NCBI GenBank assembly: GCA_023953615.1 | Contig: JAMLJH010000001.1 | Coordinates: 1,777,360-1,841,359 of the forward strand | Length of the DNA stretch: 64,000 bases | Source of the DNA: Verrucomicrobiia bacterium | GTDB taxonomy: Bacteria > Verrucomicrobiota > Verrucomicrobiia > Limisphaerales > JADLHS01 | Direction: 5' to 3' | Shown: in pieces, positions 34,550 through 43,966 of the stretch | How the letters are laid out: each line of letters starts with the position of its first letter | Numbering within the stretch: position 1 is the first letter of the stretch | Made by a program: the position numbers and the translations under genes | Notes under the pieces: model-generated | What the model was told of the DNA's origin: nothing | Seen by the model: the letters and a program-made list of their open reading frames with translations, nothing else | Databases searched by the model: none

Positions 34550-35220
34550 ACTGGTATTACATCAATTCGGGTCCTGGCGAAGCGGCGTTTAACATGGCGT
34601 TGGACGAGGCGTTGCTGGAAGCCGTCGGCGCGCTCGGTGCGCCGGTGTTGCGGAGCTACGGTTGGACGCAAGCCGCCGCCACGTTCGGTTACTTCCAACA
34701 CCACGCTGAGATCGAGCAACTGACGCCGCTGCGCCCGTTGATCCGTCGGCCGACGGGTGGCGGGCTGGTGCCGCACGCGACGGATTGGACTTACAGTCTC
34801 GCTTTTCCGCCACAGCACGAATGGCATCAATTGCGGGCTGAAGATAGTTATCGCGAAGTTCACGAATGGATTCAGCGCACTTTCCGTCAGTTGCAGGTCG
34901 CCACGGAGTTGGCGCCGTGCTGTCGGAAAACCGCGCCGGGCCAATGTTTCATCGGGCATGAAAAATTCGATCTGCTCTGGCACGGCAAGAAGATTGCCGG
35001 GGCGGCGCAACGGCGGAACAAATTTGGTTTGCTGATTCAGGGTTCAGTGCAACCGCCGGCGACCGGGCTTATGCGATCCGCCTGGGAGGAGGCAATGCGA
35101 GTTGCGGCGCCGCGGAAGGTGGGTTGGGAGCCGTTGCACGCCAGCGGTCCGCTCCTGGCCCGCGCGGAACAATTGGTTGCGGAAAAGTATGCACAGGCGG
35201 CATACAACCGGAAGCGGTGA
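34546..35220 (+). CDS. Lipoate-protein ligase A family protein
   Basis: This 224-residue protein is of the biotin/lipoate A/B ligase family. MNWYYINSGPGEAAFNMALDEALL is the usual start, RRPTGGGLVPHATDWTYSL the lipoyl-AMP-binding segment, and KIAGAAQRRNKFGLLIQGSV holds the catalytic-region Lys. It would attach lipoate or octanoate to 2-oxoacid dehydrogenase or glycine-cleavage proteins, but the C-terminal accessory domain of E. coli LplA is absent, so an octanoyltransferase-like (LipM/LipL) activity is also possible. The ATG overlaps the nth stop (ATGA). Confidence 0.85.
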   Translation: MNWYYINSGPGEAAFNMALDEALLEAVGALGAPVLRSYGWTQAAATFGYFQHHAEIEQLTPLRPLIRRPTGGGLVPHATDWTYSLAFPPQHEWHQLRAEDSYREVHEWIQRTFRQLQVATELAPCCRKTAPGQCFIGHEKFDLLWHGKKIAGAAQRRNKFGLLIQGSVQPPATGLMRSAWEEAMRVAAPRKVGWEPLHASGPLLARAEQLVAEKYAQAAYNRKR

Positions 35221-35266
35221 CGCGGCAGAGATCAGAGCTACGCAAAACCGGCGAGGGATTTGAGTT

Positions 35267-36328
35267 TCAGGCGGTCTCGACGCCCTGGGTGGTGATCTTG
35301 TTGCGCGAGGCTTCCACCTTGACGTAATGCAACACCACCGGGGCAAGGATCATGCCGGGGATGCCCATGAGTTTTTCGCCCAGGACAATTCCCACCAGGA
35401 TCAGCCACATCGGATTTTTGATGCGGTCGCCGATGATTTTGCTGTTCAGGAAGTATTCGAGTTTGTGAATCACCACCAGAAAGATGAGGGAGAAGAGCGC
35501 CATCTCCGGTCCATCGGGCATGGTGAAGGCGACGCCGATGATCAAAGTGTTGCTCAGCAGATTACCGAGGATCGGCAGTAATCCGCAAAGGAAGGCGAGG
35601 ATGATCAACACCGTGGCGTGGGGAAATCCGTTCCAGATCAGGAAGACCGCCGTCAACGCCATGTTGATGGCGGAGATGATGATTTGCGCACCGATGACGC
35701 GCGCGAAGCTGGAATAAAAAGTGGTGAAGCGGAGGATCAGTTCCCGCGCCACGGTGGAGTACAAGTTGTCCTTCACCGCCTCGGGATCGTCCTCGACGTT
35801 CCACCGTTCATTGACGAAAAAGCTCAACGCCGCCACCAGACCGATGATCAACAACGCCACCACCCAGATGACGTCGTGGGCGTACCGGCCGATGTTGGCG
35901 ATGCTGTCGTTGGCTTCCTTGAGCGCCATGGCTTTGAAGCTGGTGTAGTCAGTGAAGGGCAGTTCGATACCCTGCTTCTCGGCGAAGTTCACCACCGCCG
36001 GGATCGTCTCGTTCACAATCTTCGGCAGGGTGCGGTAGGCGCGTTTGGAAAAGACGACCAGGCCGTAACCGATCCCGACCGCGGCGATCAGGTAGAGCAC
36101 CACGCCAAGCGTCTTGCTGCGATTGAAGCTGAACATGCGCAGCGCGAAATATCCGAACAACACCGAGAGCAACAAGGTGCCCACATGCAACCAGGCGATC
36201 GCCACGAACAGCAACCCCATGATCAGATACGAACTCCGCGCGGCGTACGACAGCGCCCGCGTCTGTGGCTTCGCGCCCGGCTCGGGAGCCGGCGGCGCGG
36301 GCGGGACGTTGGGCGTTTCGGTTTCCAT
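35267..36328 (-). CDS. AI-2E family (PerM-like) membrane transporter
   Basis: This 353-residue protein has about eight hydrophobic segments, beginning SSYLIMGLLFVAIAWL, after a Pro-rich cytoplasmic N-terminus. The FARVIGAQIIISAINMALTAV block and the GLLPILGNLLSNTLIIGVAF region are diagnostic for the AI-2E/PerM family. Members include an AI-2 exporter and Na+/H+ antiporters, so the substrate cannot be set from sequence. The gene is 5 bases downstream of glyQS and is probably cotranscribed. Confidence 0.85.
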   Translation of the reverse strand: METETPNVPPAPPAPEPGAKPQTRALSYAARSSYLIMGLLFVAIAWLHVGTLLLSVLFGYFALRMFSFNRSKTLGVVLYLIAAVGIGYGLVVFSKRAYRTLPKIVNETIPAVVNFAEKQGIELPFTDYTSFKAMALKEANDSIANIGRYAHDVIWVVALLIIGLVAALSFFVNERWNVEDDPEAVKDNLYSTVARELILRFTTFYSSFARVIGAQIIISAINMALTAVFLIWNGFPHATVLIILAFLCGLLPILGNLLSNTLIIGVAFTMPDGPEMALFSLIFLVVIHKLEYFLNSKIIGDRIKNPMWLILVGIVLGEKLMGIPGMILAPVVLHYVKVEASRNKITTQGVETA

Positions 36329-36333
36329 CCGGG

Positions 36334-37962
36334 TTAGCGTAAATGATCCAGCAACCAGTCGCGCAAGGCCGAAATTTTCAGGCGTTCCTGCCGGCCATCA
36401 TCGCGGTAACGCAGCGTCACGGTGTCGCGGAACTCGGGATTGTCTCCCAACGTGTCGAAATCAATCGTCACGCAGTAAGGCGTGCCGGCTTCATCCTGCC
36501 GGGCGTAGCGTTTGCCGATGCTGCCGCTTTCATCGTAAAAGCAGTTCATGTCGTGGCGCAGGGATTGAAACACCGCGCGCGCCCGGGCGACAAGTTCCGG
36601 TTTGTTTTTCAACAGTGGCAGGACCGCCACCTTGATGGGCGCGACCCGCGGATGAAACTTCATGACGTAGATCGTCTCGCTCCGGCCTTTGGGGTCCGTC
36701 TTCACCGTTTCCGTGTAGGCGTTGGTGATGAGAGCGAGGATCAAGCGGTCCACTCCCGCCGAAGGTTCGACGACGTGCGGGAGGTAATTGCCCTTCGCCA
36801 GCGCGTTCGCGTCCTCGGTCGCCTGCCTGGTCGCAGCCTCTTCCGCCACGCCCGTCTTGGTGAGGTAACGCTTGCGATTCTCGTAATAACGCTGCCAGAG
36901 AGCGTCCTGCTTTTCCTTCGGCAACCGATTCCAGGCGTTGCGCAATTCCTCATCGAACACGCTCATCGGTTTGCCGGAGAACCGCTGGTGTTGCGACAAA
37001 TCAAAATCACTGCGCGCCGCGATGCCTTCAAGTTCTTCACCTTTCAACTCGCCTTTTTCATCGCGCTTGCTGAACGGGAATTTGAACAGAATGTCCGTTG
37101 TGGCCCGCGCGTAATGCGCCAGCTCCTCCGGTGTCTGCACGTGAAAACTGAGCGTGTCGCGCGACAGCCCGATGCTTTCGTAAAAGCGCACGCGTTCCTC
37201 GACCCAGTATTGATGCCATGCCTGCCAGCCCCAATTCGGTTGCGGTTCGCCGGGATGCCCGGTGGTGGGCACGGTCGCCACGCTGCCGTGGATGGCTTCA
37301 ATCGCCTCATCCGGCTTGATGAAAAATTCCAGTTCCATCTGCTCGAACTCGCGCGAGCGGAAGGTGTAATTGCGCGGCGTCACCTCATTGCGGAACGCCT
37401 TGCCGATCTGCCCGATGCCAAACGGAATTTTCTGGCGCGACGTTTCGAGTACGTTCTTGAACTGCGCGAAAATCGCCTGCGCGGTTTCCGGGCGGAGATA
37501 GGCGATATTCTCATCCGATTCCACCGGCCCCGTATGCGTCTTGAACATCAGGTTGAAGGGACGAGGCTCAGTCAGGTCGGCGGAATTGCAATTCGGACAT
37601 TTCGCTCCGGGCGGGAAAAAGTATTTGCCGTTCGCATCTTTGCCAAGCGTGAGGCCTTGTTCTTCGCAGAGCTGATCCGCCCGGTTAAGCTTCTTGCATT
37701 GTTTGCAAGTGCTCATCGGATCGGCAAAGGTGGAAACGTGTCCGCTCGCTTCCCAAATCTTCGGCGACATGATGATGGTGGCCTCCAAGCCCGCGACGTC
37801 CTCACGTTCCCGCATCATGGTGTTCCACCAAAGTTCCTTGACGTTGCGTTTGAGTTCCGCGCCGAGCGGACCGTAATCCCAAAACCCGTTGATGCCGCCG
37901 TAAATTTCCGAGGATTGAAAGATGAATCCCCGGCGTTTGCAGAGCGACACGATTTTTTCCAT
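36334..37962 (-). CDS. glyQS: Glycyl-tRNA synthetase, single-chain alpha2 type
   Basis: This 542-residue class II synthetase charges tRNA-Gly. It begins MEKIVSLCKRRGFIFQSSEIY and shows GGINGFWDYGPLGAELK, motif 2 (FRNEVTPRNYTFRSREFEQME) and motif 3 (PSAGVDRLILALI). An insertion with CKQCKKL and CPNCNSADL supplies four Cys likely to bind zinc. The ATG at 37962 has GAAGGAAAA upstream; longer frames reach 38124 but lack family similarity. It is the archaeal/eukaryal-like dimer type rather than the alpha2beta2 GlyQ/GlyS form. Confidence 0.95.
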   Translation of the reverse strand: MEKIVSLCKRRGFIFQSSEIYGGINGFWDYGPLGAELKRNVKELWWNTMMREREDVAGLEATIIMSPKIWEASGHVSTFADPMSTCKQCKKLNRADQLCEEQGLTLGKDANGKYFFPPGAKCPNCNSADLTEPRPFNLMFKTHTGPVESDENIAYLRPETAQAIFAQFKNVLETSRQKIPFGIGQIGKAFRNEVTPRNYTFRSREFEQMELEFFIKPDEAIEAIHGSVATVPTTGHPGEPQPNWGWQAWHQYWVEERVRFYESIGLSRDTLSFHVQTPEELAHYARATTDILFKFPFSKRDEKGELKGEELEGIAARSDFDLSQHQRFSGKPMSVFDEELRNAWNRLPKEKQDALWQRYYENRKRYLTKTGVAEEAATRQATEDANALAKGNYLPHVVEPSAGVDRLILALITNAYTETVKTDPKGRSETIYVMKFHPRVAPIKVAVLPLLKNKPELVARARAVFQSLRHDMNCFYDESGSIGKRYARQDEAGTPYCVTIDFDTLGDNPEFRDTVTLRYRDDGRQERLKISALRDWLLDHLR

Positions 37963-38574
37963 GTGTAAATTTTCCTTCGCTTCGACCATAAGACAGCGGG
38001 CAGTGTTTGGCAGGACTTCGACGATGTCAAGGTGGGCGCAAACCCGGCACTCCCCAAGGAGCGCGGCCGGTCCCCGGCCGCAGCGCGTCACAGTGGGGGA
38101 AGTCATACGAACTTCCGGAGGCATCGTCCATTTCCCGCGCTGCGACTGGGGACCAGTCGCGCTCCGCAGGACGGTGATCGAAATCTGACCCGCAGCCGGT
38201 TATCCCGTTTGCGATTAAATGGCGGATGAAACCACAAAATTACGGCTGGCGGCAGACAATCCAACCGTCAGCGCGAACGCGAGTTCGGTCCCCATAGCTT
38301 GCTCGGGCACTTCCGGGGACGGATGTGCTCCCCGAGAATTGTGCCGCGCCAAGACGAACTGAAGCCATTTCTCGTCAGGCTGCTCCAGATGCCGATGTAT
38401 ATTGGGTGGCGTTGTGTTTGGGCTCAGCCAGATAGTCTTCCAGTGGACGGTATTGCCGCGGTGTCTTATGGATGCACCAGATTGCGCAGCACCACAGGTC
38501 AGGCAGATAAGAATCCCGCCCGGCGGCGATTCCTGCTGACGAGAGCGCGTTGTTCGAATTAAAATTTGCTCCGC
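37963..38574. other. 0.6-kb intergenic stretch with a gene relic
   Basis: Between divergent glyQS and the phosphoesterase gene lies about 610 bases. Positions 38172-38315 are a relic of the mqnA start (separate entry). The remaining 250 bases up to the phosphoesterase start contain open frames without recognisable features. Promoters for both flanking genes should lie here. Confidence 0.5.
38172..38315 (+). pseudogene. Decayed copy of the phosphoesterase 3' end and mqnA 5' end
   Basis: It matches 39338-39518: the last codons of a phosphoesterase-like gene (VIEI stop), the 30-base spacer and the mqnA start MADETTKLRLAADNP. A 37-base deletion relative to the intact copy lies between two CAGCGCGAA direct repeats and shifts the frame. 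Sequence similarity stops within the word CACTTCCG. Confidence 0.8.
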
Positions 38575-39354
38575 ATGAAAAAGCTCAAGATTAATCGCCG
38601 CCGCTTCATCCTGGCGGGATTGGTCCTGGCCCCGGCAGCGGCGCTCGCCGACGCCCGCTGGGTGGAGCCGCACTGGTTGAAGTTAAAAAAGTTGCGGCTA
38701 ACAAAAGCACTTCCTGCTTTCCGTTTTGTTCATTTCACCGATCTGCACCACAAAGGAGACCGAAGTTATGGTGAATCCATGGTCAAGCTGATCAACGCGC
38801 AATCTCCTGATTTTGTCTGCTTTACTGGCGATTTGATCGAGGAGCCGGAGCATCTGGCGGAAGCCTTGGAAATCATCGCTCAGATCAAAGCTCCGGTCTT
38901 TGGCGTTCCCGGCAATCATGACTATTGGGCTAAAGTCCCGTTTGACAAGATCACAGAAGGTTTCGCGGCCACCGGGGGCGGTTGGTTGCTGGATCAAAAT
39001 GTCATCATCCAAAACGGAACCATCAATCTTATCGGGATCACCTGCAAAAGCGCCACTCAACCGGCTGTGCCGATTCAAGCCGGGTTGAAAAATATTCTGC
39101 TCATGCATTATCCGGCGTGGGTCAAAAAACTGGGATCACAACAGTTTGATGTGATTCTGGCCGGACATTCACATGGCGGCCAAGTCCGCCTTCCCTTCTA
39201 TGGCCCGATCGCCATTCCTTTCGGCGTTGATGAATTTGATTTGGGACTGTTTACCACCCAAAACGGACCACTTTATGTCAATCCGGGAATCGGTTGGTTT
39301 CTATCTCCGCTCCGCTTCCGGTGTCGCCCGGAAATCACCGTGATTGAAATCTGA
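38575..39354 (+). CDS. Exported metallophosphoesterase (YkuE/YaeI-like)
   Basis: This 259-residue calcineurin-like phosphoesterase has the motif set FTDLHHKGD, CFTGDLIEE, VPGNHDYW, MHYP and AGHSHGGQ, which build the dinuclear metal site. An N-terminal NRRRFILAGLVLAPAAALA looks like a twin-arginine or membrane-anchor signal. YkuE-type relatives act on phospholipid headgroups or UDP-sugars; the substrate here is open. The gene lies between two copies of the mqnA 5' region and ends 30 bases before the intact mqnA, so they may be cotranscribed. Confidence 0.88.
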   Translation: MKKLKINRRRFILAGLVLAPAAALADARWVEPHWLKLKKLRLTKALPAFRFVHFTDLHHKGDRSYGESMVKLINAQSPDFVCFTGDLIEEPEHLAEALEIIAQIKAPVFGVPGNHDYWAKVPFDKITEGFAATGGGWLLDQNVIIQNGTINLIGITCKSATQPAVPIQAGLKNILLMHYPAWVKKLGSQQFDVILAGHSHGGQVRLPFYGPIAIPFGVDEFDLGLFTTQNGPLYVNPGIGWFLSPLRFRCRPEITVIEI

Positions 39355-39384
39355 CCCGCAGCCTGTTACCCCGTTTGCGTTTAA

Positions 39385-40272
39385 ATGGCGGATGAAATCA
39401 CAAAATTACGGCTGGCGGCGGACAATCCAATCGTCAGCGCGAAATGGCTGGAACGCGAGGAAGCCATTGCGCAGCGCGAACGCGAGTTCGGTCCCCACAG
39501 CTTGCTCGGGCACTTCCGCGTCGGTTCGGTGCGGGCTTTGAATGCCGTGCCGCTGACGCGTGGCCTGGAGAATGAAATCATTTATGACGTGCCCGCCAGA
39601 CTCGCGCAAGCGTTGGAGCGCAACGAGCTGGATGCCGCCTTGGTCAGCGTGGTCGCGGCGCTGTTCCACGATCGTTATGACATCCTCGATGGCGTCGCGG
39701 TGGCGTCGTTGGGCGAGGTCAAAAGCGTGTTCATGGCACACCGGAAGCCGCTGACGGAACTGCGCGAGGTCTTTTGCGATCCGGCATCGCTTTCCAGTGT
39801 CACCCTGTTGAAAGTGCTGCTGGCCGAGCGGGGGCTGCGACCGGTTTATCGGCCGTTGGAAAATTATGCCGCGGCTTCGGAAAAAGATTTTGTGCTGTTG
39901 ATCGGCGATCCGGCCCTGGATTTTTATTTTGCCAATCAAGCCCGGCCGACCCACGAGATTTTCGATCTGGGTACGGAATGGCTGGCGTTGACCAATCTGC
40001 CCTTTGTCTATGCGGTGTGGGCGCTGCGGCGCGGCGTGCATACGCCGGAGTTGCGGCGGCAACTCCACGCGGCGCGGGACTTTGGTCTCGACACGCTGGA
40101 TCACCTCATCAACAGCCGACCGGAGTACACCCGGGATTTTCGGAAGGATTATCTGGGCTGGCACATTCACTATCATCTGGCGGCGGATGAGAAGCGTGGC
40201 CTCGCGAAATTCATCGAGTTGTTGCGCAAACATGAATTTGGTCCCATATACGAACCGCAGTTCATCTGGTAG
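39385..40272 (+). CDS. mqnA: Chorismate dehydratase of futalosine menaquinone pathway (MqnA-like)
   Basis: This 295-residue protein matches the MqnA/MqnD periplasmic-binding-fold family: RVGSVRALNAVPLTRGL near residue 45, ELDAALVSVVAAL, and the MqnA-specific FDLGTEWLALTNLPFVYAVWA near 195. MqnA dehydrates chorismate to 3-enolpyruvoylbenzoate, the first step of the futalosine route. An N-terminal extension of about 40 residues precedes the usual start of the family; its coding sequence is duplicated in decayed form upstream, which suggests it is a real part of the locus. Other mqn genes are not in the window. Confidence 0.8.
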   Translation: MADEITKLRLAADNPIVSAKWLEREEAIAQREREFGPHSLLGHFRVGSVRALNAVPLTRGLENEIIYDVPARLAQALERNELDAALVSVVAALFHDRYDILDGVAVASLGEVKSVFMAHRKPLTELREVFCDPASLSSVTLLKVLLAERGLRPVYRPLENYAAASEKDFVLLIGDPALDFYFANQARPTHEIFDLGTEWLALTNLPFVYAVWALRRGVHTPELRRQLHAARDFGLDTLDHLINSRPEYTRDFRKDYLGWHIHYHLAADEKRGLAKFIELLRKHEFGPIYEPQFIW

Positions 40273-40284
40273 AATAGTTGCGTC

Positions 40285-40713
40285 ATGAAAATTGCCATTG
40301 GCTCGGATCACGCCGGTTTTGCTTACAAGGAAAAGATCAAAGCGTTGCTGCTCAGTCTGGGGCACGAGGTCAAAGATTTCGGCACGACCAGCGAAACCCC
40401 GGTGGATTATCCGACCTTTATTCGACCGACGGCGACCGCGGTGGCGCGCGGCGAATGTGAGCGGGGCATCGTGCTGGGCGGCTCCGGCAACGGTGAGGCG
40501 ATCGTGGCCAACAAAGTGCATGGGGTTCGTTGCGCGCTTTGTTGGAGTTTGGATACCGCCCGCTGGGCGCGCGAACATAATGACGCGAATGTGCTTTCGA
40601 TTGGCGAGCGCACCATTCCGTCGGAACTGGCGTTGCAAATTGTCCGGCTCTGGCTGGAAACCGAATTCGCGGGCGGGCGGCATATTGCCCGCGTGCGAGC
40701 CATCGAACCGTAA
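40285..40713 (+). CDS. rpiB: Ribose-5-phosphate isomerase B
   Basis: This 142-residue enzyme interconverts ribose-5-P and ribulose-5-P in the pentose phosphate pathway. It has MKIAIGSDHAGFAYK, VKDFGT and GIVLGGSGNGEAIVANKV. The GSGNGE form, with Glu where E. coli RpiB uses Cys as base, is the actinobacterial subtype. Length is typical. It starts 12 bases after mqnA, suggesting one transcription unit. Confidence 0.93.
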   Translation: MKIAIGSDHAGFAYKEKIKALLLSLGHEVKDFGTTSETPVDYPTFIRPTATAVARGECERGIVLGGSGNGEAIVANKVHGVRCALCWSLDTARWAREHNDANVLSIGERTIPSELALQIVRLWLETEFAGGRHIARVRAIEP

Positions 40714-40784
40714 GCCGGACGCCCGCTCATTTTACCGCGATTGTGGTCTTGAACTTGCCGCTTTACTCCGTGTTTAATACCGCC

Positions 40785-41645
40785 ATGAAACGCGCCATTT
40801 TATTGGTTTCCATTTTCACCCTGTTACTTCCCGCCTCCGCGCCCGCCGCCGCCGGCACCGGGGACAGCTTCAAAGGGCCGCTGGGATTGCAGCTTTACAG
40901 TCTGCGCGACTCGTTCAGCAAGGACGTTCCGGGCACCCTGAAGAAAGTCCACGACTTTGGTTTTCGCACCGTGGAACTGGCGGGCAATTACGGGAAGACG
41001 CCGGAAGAATTCAGCGCCCTGCTCAAAGCGAATGGCTTGAAGGCCGTGGCGGGACATTTCAGCTTCGAAACTTTCCGGGACAACCCCGAAGCCATCGCGA
41101 AGGAAGCGAAAACGCTGGGCCTGGAATGGGCGGGCACGGCTTGGGCGCCGCACTCGGGACAAGTCACTGAGGCTTGGGCGCACGAAACCGCCAAAATCTT
41201 CAATCACGCGGGCGAAGTGCTGGCGCGACATGGCATCAAATTTTTCTATCACAACCACGGATACGAGTTTGTGCCGCTGGCGGACGGCACGGTGTTCGAT
41301 GTGCTGGTGCGCGAAACCAAACCGGGACTGGTTTATTTTGAAATGGACGTCATGTGGACCGTGTTTCCCGGACAGGACCCCGCCAAGTTGATGGAAAAGT
41401 ATCCCGATCGCTGGGGGCTGATGCACGTCAAGGATTTGAAAAAGGGCGTTTCCACCGGTTCGTTGGCCGGCAGCACGGATGTCCGTAACGACGTGGTGTT
41501 GGGTACCGGTCAAACGGATTGGGTCGCTCTCCTCCGCGCCGCGCAAAAAGCCGGTGTGAAACATTACTTCATTGAAGACGAATCGCCCTCCGTGCTGGAA
41601 CAAATTCCGCAAAGCTTGAAATTCCTGGAGAACGTGAAGTTCTAA
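40785..41645 (+). CDS. Secreted sugar phosphate isomerase/epimerase-like TIM-barrel protein
   Basis: This 286-residue protein of the xylose-isomerase-like TIM-barrel family has a signal peptide (MKRAILLVSIFTLLLPASAPAAAG). LGLQLYSLRDSF begins the barrel; metal and substrate ligands are expected around GIKFFYHNHGYEF, YFEMDVMWT and DRWGLMHVKDL, and YFIEDESPS closes it. Such exported epimerase-like proteins are frequent in Verrucomicrobiota and Planctomycetota carbohydrate metabolism, but the substrate is unknown. I chose the ATG at 40785 because it gives a clean signal peptide; the longer frame from 40743 does not. Confidence 0.85.
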   Translation: MKRAILLVSIFTLLLPASAPAAAGTGDSFKGPLGLQLYSLRDSFSKDVPGTLKKVHDFGFRTVELAGNYGKTPEEFSALLKANGLKAVAGHFSFETFRDNPEAIAKEAKTLGLEWAGTAWAPHSGQVTEAWAHETAKIFNHAGEVLARHGIKFFYHNHGYEFVPLADGTVFDVLVRETKPGLVYFEMDVMWTVFPGQDPAKLMEKYPDRWGLMHVKDLKKGVSTGSLAGSTDVRNDVVLGTGQTDWVALLRAAQKAGVKHYFIEDESPSVLEQIPQSLKFLENVKF

Positions 41646-41665
41646 ACGTCGTGCAGTGCTAAATT

Positions 41666-43966
41666 TCAGCGCGCGGCCGGTTGGGAAGCCATTCCCGAAA
41701 GACGTTCCAGACAGCGCTCCGTTTCACGTCGCAACGCCGCGCGATCGTCCGGGCTGAGGCCCAGCGGATCGAAGCGATGCCGGTAATGCAGGCGCAACAA
41801 TTCTTCCAACGGCGTCTGGAGCGTGAGCAATTCCGGTTGGCGCAAGGCGCGGTGAAGCCAGAGCCGCAGCGGTTCCGCCTCTCCGCGCGGAACGCCGCGC
41901 GCCGCCAATTGCTGTTCCAGCCGGTAGAAATCCGAATCGGCCCCGGGCCAGTCCGGTGGCGGCATGGTCGCGGCGGAATGGGTTGCTCGCCGCCGCCCGC
42001 GTTGAAAGATGATTTGATAGAGCAGCAACGCGAGCGCGGGCACCACCAACCAGATCAGATACTGTTGGAACTTGCTTTGCCCGTTGCGGATTTTGGAAAA
42101 CTCGAAGGCGATTCGCGACCCCAGGTCCGACCACCACTGCCACGGCGAGAACGCTTGATGTTCGACTTCGATCCACGCCGCCGGCGTAGTGTCAAAATCC
42201 CGCCAGACTTTTTCCTGTTCATCCCACACCAGCGTCCAGGCGTGCGCGTCACTCATTCGCACCACGTAGCCGCTGCCTGATTTTTCGTGCAGCGCATAGC
42301 CGATGGCGTAGCGGGTGGGGATGCCCAAACGCCGCAGTAACAAGGCGGTGGCGGTGGCAAAATACTCGCAGTGCCCGGCGCGCGTGGTCAAAAGGAATTG
42401 CGCCAACGGGGTGTTGGTGAAACTCATCCCGCGCACTGGCGTCTGCCAGGTCTGGTACTTGAATTTCGTATCGAAGAATTGTGAAACAGCCGGCAGCACC
42501 GTTGCCAGCCGTTGATCGGGAAGTTGTAATTCGGCGAGGATCGCATCCAAAGCGGGCTGCTCGATCAACGGCACTTCCAGATCCTCGTTGGTCCGCACGG
42601 TTGGCGGCACATCCCATCCCGGCGGTGGCGTGAATGGCGGGTTGGATTCGCTGTTCCAGCGTCGCGGCCTTCGGCCTCCCGCCGGATCTGAACCGTCATT
42701 GTTGAAGTGGTGCCAGCGACCGCCTTCGGCCAGCAGCCGCTGGGTTTCCGGGTTCTCCGCGGTGCCGGTGCCTGGCGGCGAATCAATAGTTTTGCCCGGA
42801 CCATAACGCGCTTCGAAAACCACCAATCCCGGCCCGAAGGCGCGCACGGACCCCGCGCTGTTTCGCATCAAATTGTAGGCGTGTAAATTTTCCAATCGCG
42901 CCGTCCCGGCCGGCAGCGGCAACAAGCCCACGGGCGAATCCTGCTCGTAACCATCCAGGTAACAGGCGATTTCCAAGGTTGCGTTCGGCACCTTTTCCGG
43001 CAGCAAAGTCCAGTTCCCGGGATGTTCCACTGGTGCTTCTTCATACAGTTGTTGGAAGTCGTCCCGGGATGATCCGGCCAACCAGGTTTGCCGCCGATAC
43101 AAACGATAGCTTGCTTCGCGCAAATACTGCGGTACGTGGGTCGGATCGCGGGGGGTGGCGCGGATGACGATCTTGCCGGAATTTTTGATGCGTCCCAACA
43201 TTCCCAACGCCGTGCGACTTTGGTTGGCGTCTTCGTTGCGTCGTGTAAATCGCGCGAACCAATGCGGGTTGAGATTGGCGACGTATTGCTGCAACCGGCT
43301 CACGCTGCGCTGACCGAAATAGCTTCCGCCCGCCACCACCAGCAAGAGTCCGAGCCAGACCGCCCACCCAAAACGTCGCGACCGATGCGTCCATAACGCC
43401 CAGATCAGCAGCGTGCAGAACCCCCAGAAGAAGGAATGGTCATTGGCCGGATGAAAACTGGCCGCCAGCAGCGTGGCGCAAAAATAGGGGTATCCGACGT
43501 TCAATCCGCGATCCGCGGTCGGGTCCGGCTCGCGTCGCTTCCGCTTTTTCCAGCGCTTTTGCAAAATCAACGAGATGGTGGACAGGGGCACGGTTTCGCG
43601 CGTGCTGTACGTTTGCAACAGCAGAAACGGATAAAAAATCATGGGCAACCAACGGATCACGCTGATGATGGTGCGCGCCCCGGCGGTGGAAGCGGCTTGC
43701 GCGGTGCCGGGTGATTTGTCGCCCAATAAAAAACTGATGCTCGAGGGGCCGTCGTGGGTGCTGAAGGCGTACAGCAGCGCGCCAAACAACAACAGCGCGC
43801 AGAAGGTCCAGATGCGATTGAAATCCTCGTCGGAGAAATCCCAGCGCACTTTGAAAACGCGCGCGCCTTCCAGGATGACGGCCAGCAACGCTCCCACCAG
43901 AAACAATCCGGACTGCCAACCCCAGAACAATAGGGCGGCACCCAACAGAAACGGCGGCGGTCTCAT
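41666..43966 (-). CDS. Transglutaminase-like membrane protein (TgpA type) with C-terminal DUF4129-like region
   Basis: This 766-residue protein starts with several hydrophobic helices (FLLGAALLFWGWQSGLFLVGALLAVIL and others up to about residue 215). The transglutaminase-core domain carries the Cys-His-Asp triad in AGHCEYFATATALLL, SDAHAWTLVW and WRDFDTTPAA, between about residues 540 and 610. One more helix (YLIWLVVPALALLLYQIIF) and a C-terminal cytoplasmic helical region of DUF4129 type follow. The start overlaps the stop of a DUF58 gene by 4 bases, the usual pairing of these families. The function of the pair is unclear; envelope protein crosslinking or proteolysis is proposed for relatives. 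Confidence 0.87.
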   Translation of the reverse strand: MRPPPFLLGAALLFWGWQSGLFLVGALLAVILEGARVFKVRWDFSDEDFNRIWTFCALLLFGALLYAFSTHDGPSSISFLLGDKSPGTAQAASTAGARTIISVIRWLPMIFYPFLLLQTYSTRETVPLSTISLILQKRWKKRKRREPDPTADRGLNVGYPYFCATLLAASFHPANDHSFFWGFCTLLIWALWTHRSRRFGWAVWLGLLLVVAGGSYFGQRSVSRLQQYVANLNPHWFARFTRRNEDANQSRTALGMLGRIKNSGKIVIRATPRDPTHVPQYLREASYRLYRRQTWLAGSSRDDFQQLYEEAPVEHPGNWTLLPEKVPNATLEIACYLDGYEQDSPVGLLPLPAGTARLENLHAYNLMRNSAGSVRAFGPGLVVFEARYGPGKTIDSPPGTGTAENPETQRLLAEGGRWHHFNNDGSDPAGGRRPRRWNSESNPPFTPPPGWDVPPTVRTNEDLEVPLIEQPALDAILAELQLPDQRLATVLPAVSQFFDTKFKYQTWQTPVRGMSFTNTPLAQFLLTTRAGHCEYFATATALLLRRLGIPTRYAIGYALHEKSGSGYVVRMSDAHAWTLVWDEQEKVWRDFDTTPAAWIEVEHQAFSPWQWWSDLGSRIAFEFSKIRNGQSKFQQYLIWLVVPALALLLYQIIFQRGRRRATHSAATMPPPDWPGADSDFYRLEQQLAARGVPRGEAEPLRLWLHRALRQPELLTLQTPLEELLRLHYRHRFDPLGLSPDDRAALRRETERCLERLSGMASQPAAR

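Noticed and set aside
36343..37968. 541-codon forward frame opposite glyQS
   Set aside because: It is the mirror of a high-GC synthetase gene; the synthetase motifs are unmistakable on the other strand.
38326..38570. Open frames between the mqnA relic and the phosphoesterase gene considered as a transposase remnant
   Set aside because: No catalytic motif or terminal repeats could be found in either orientation.
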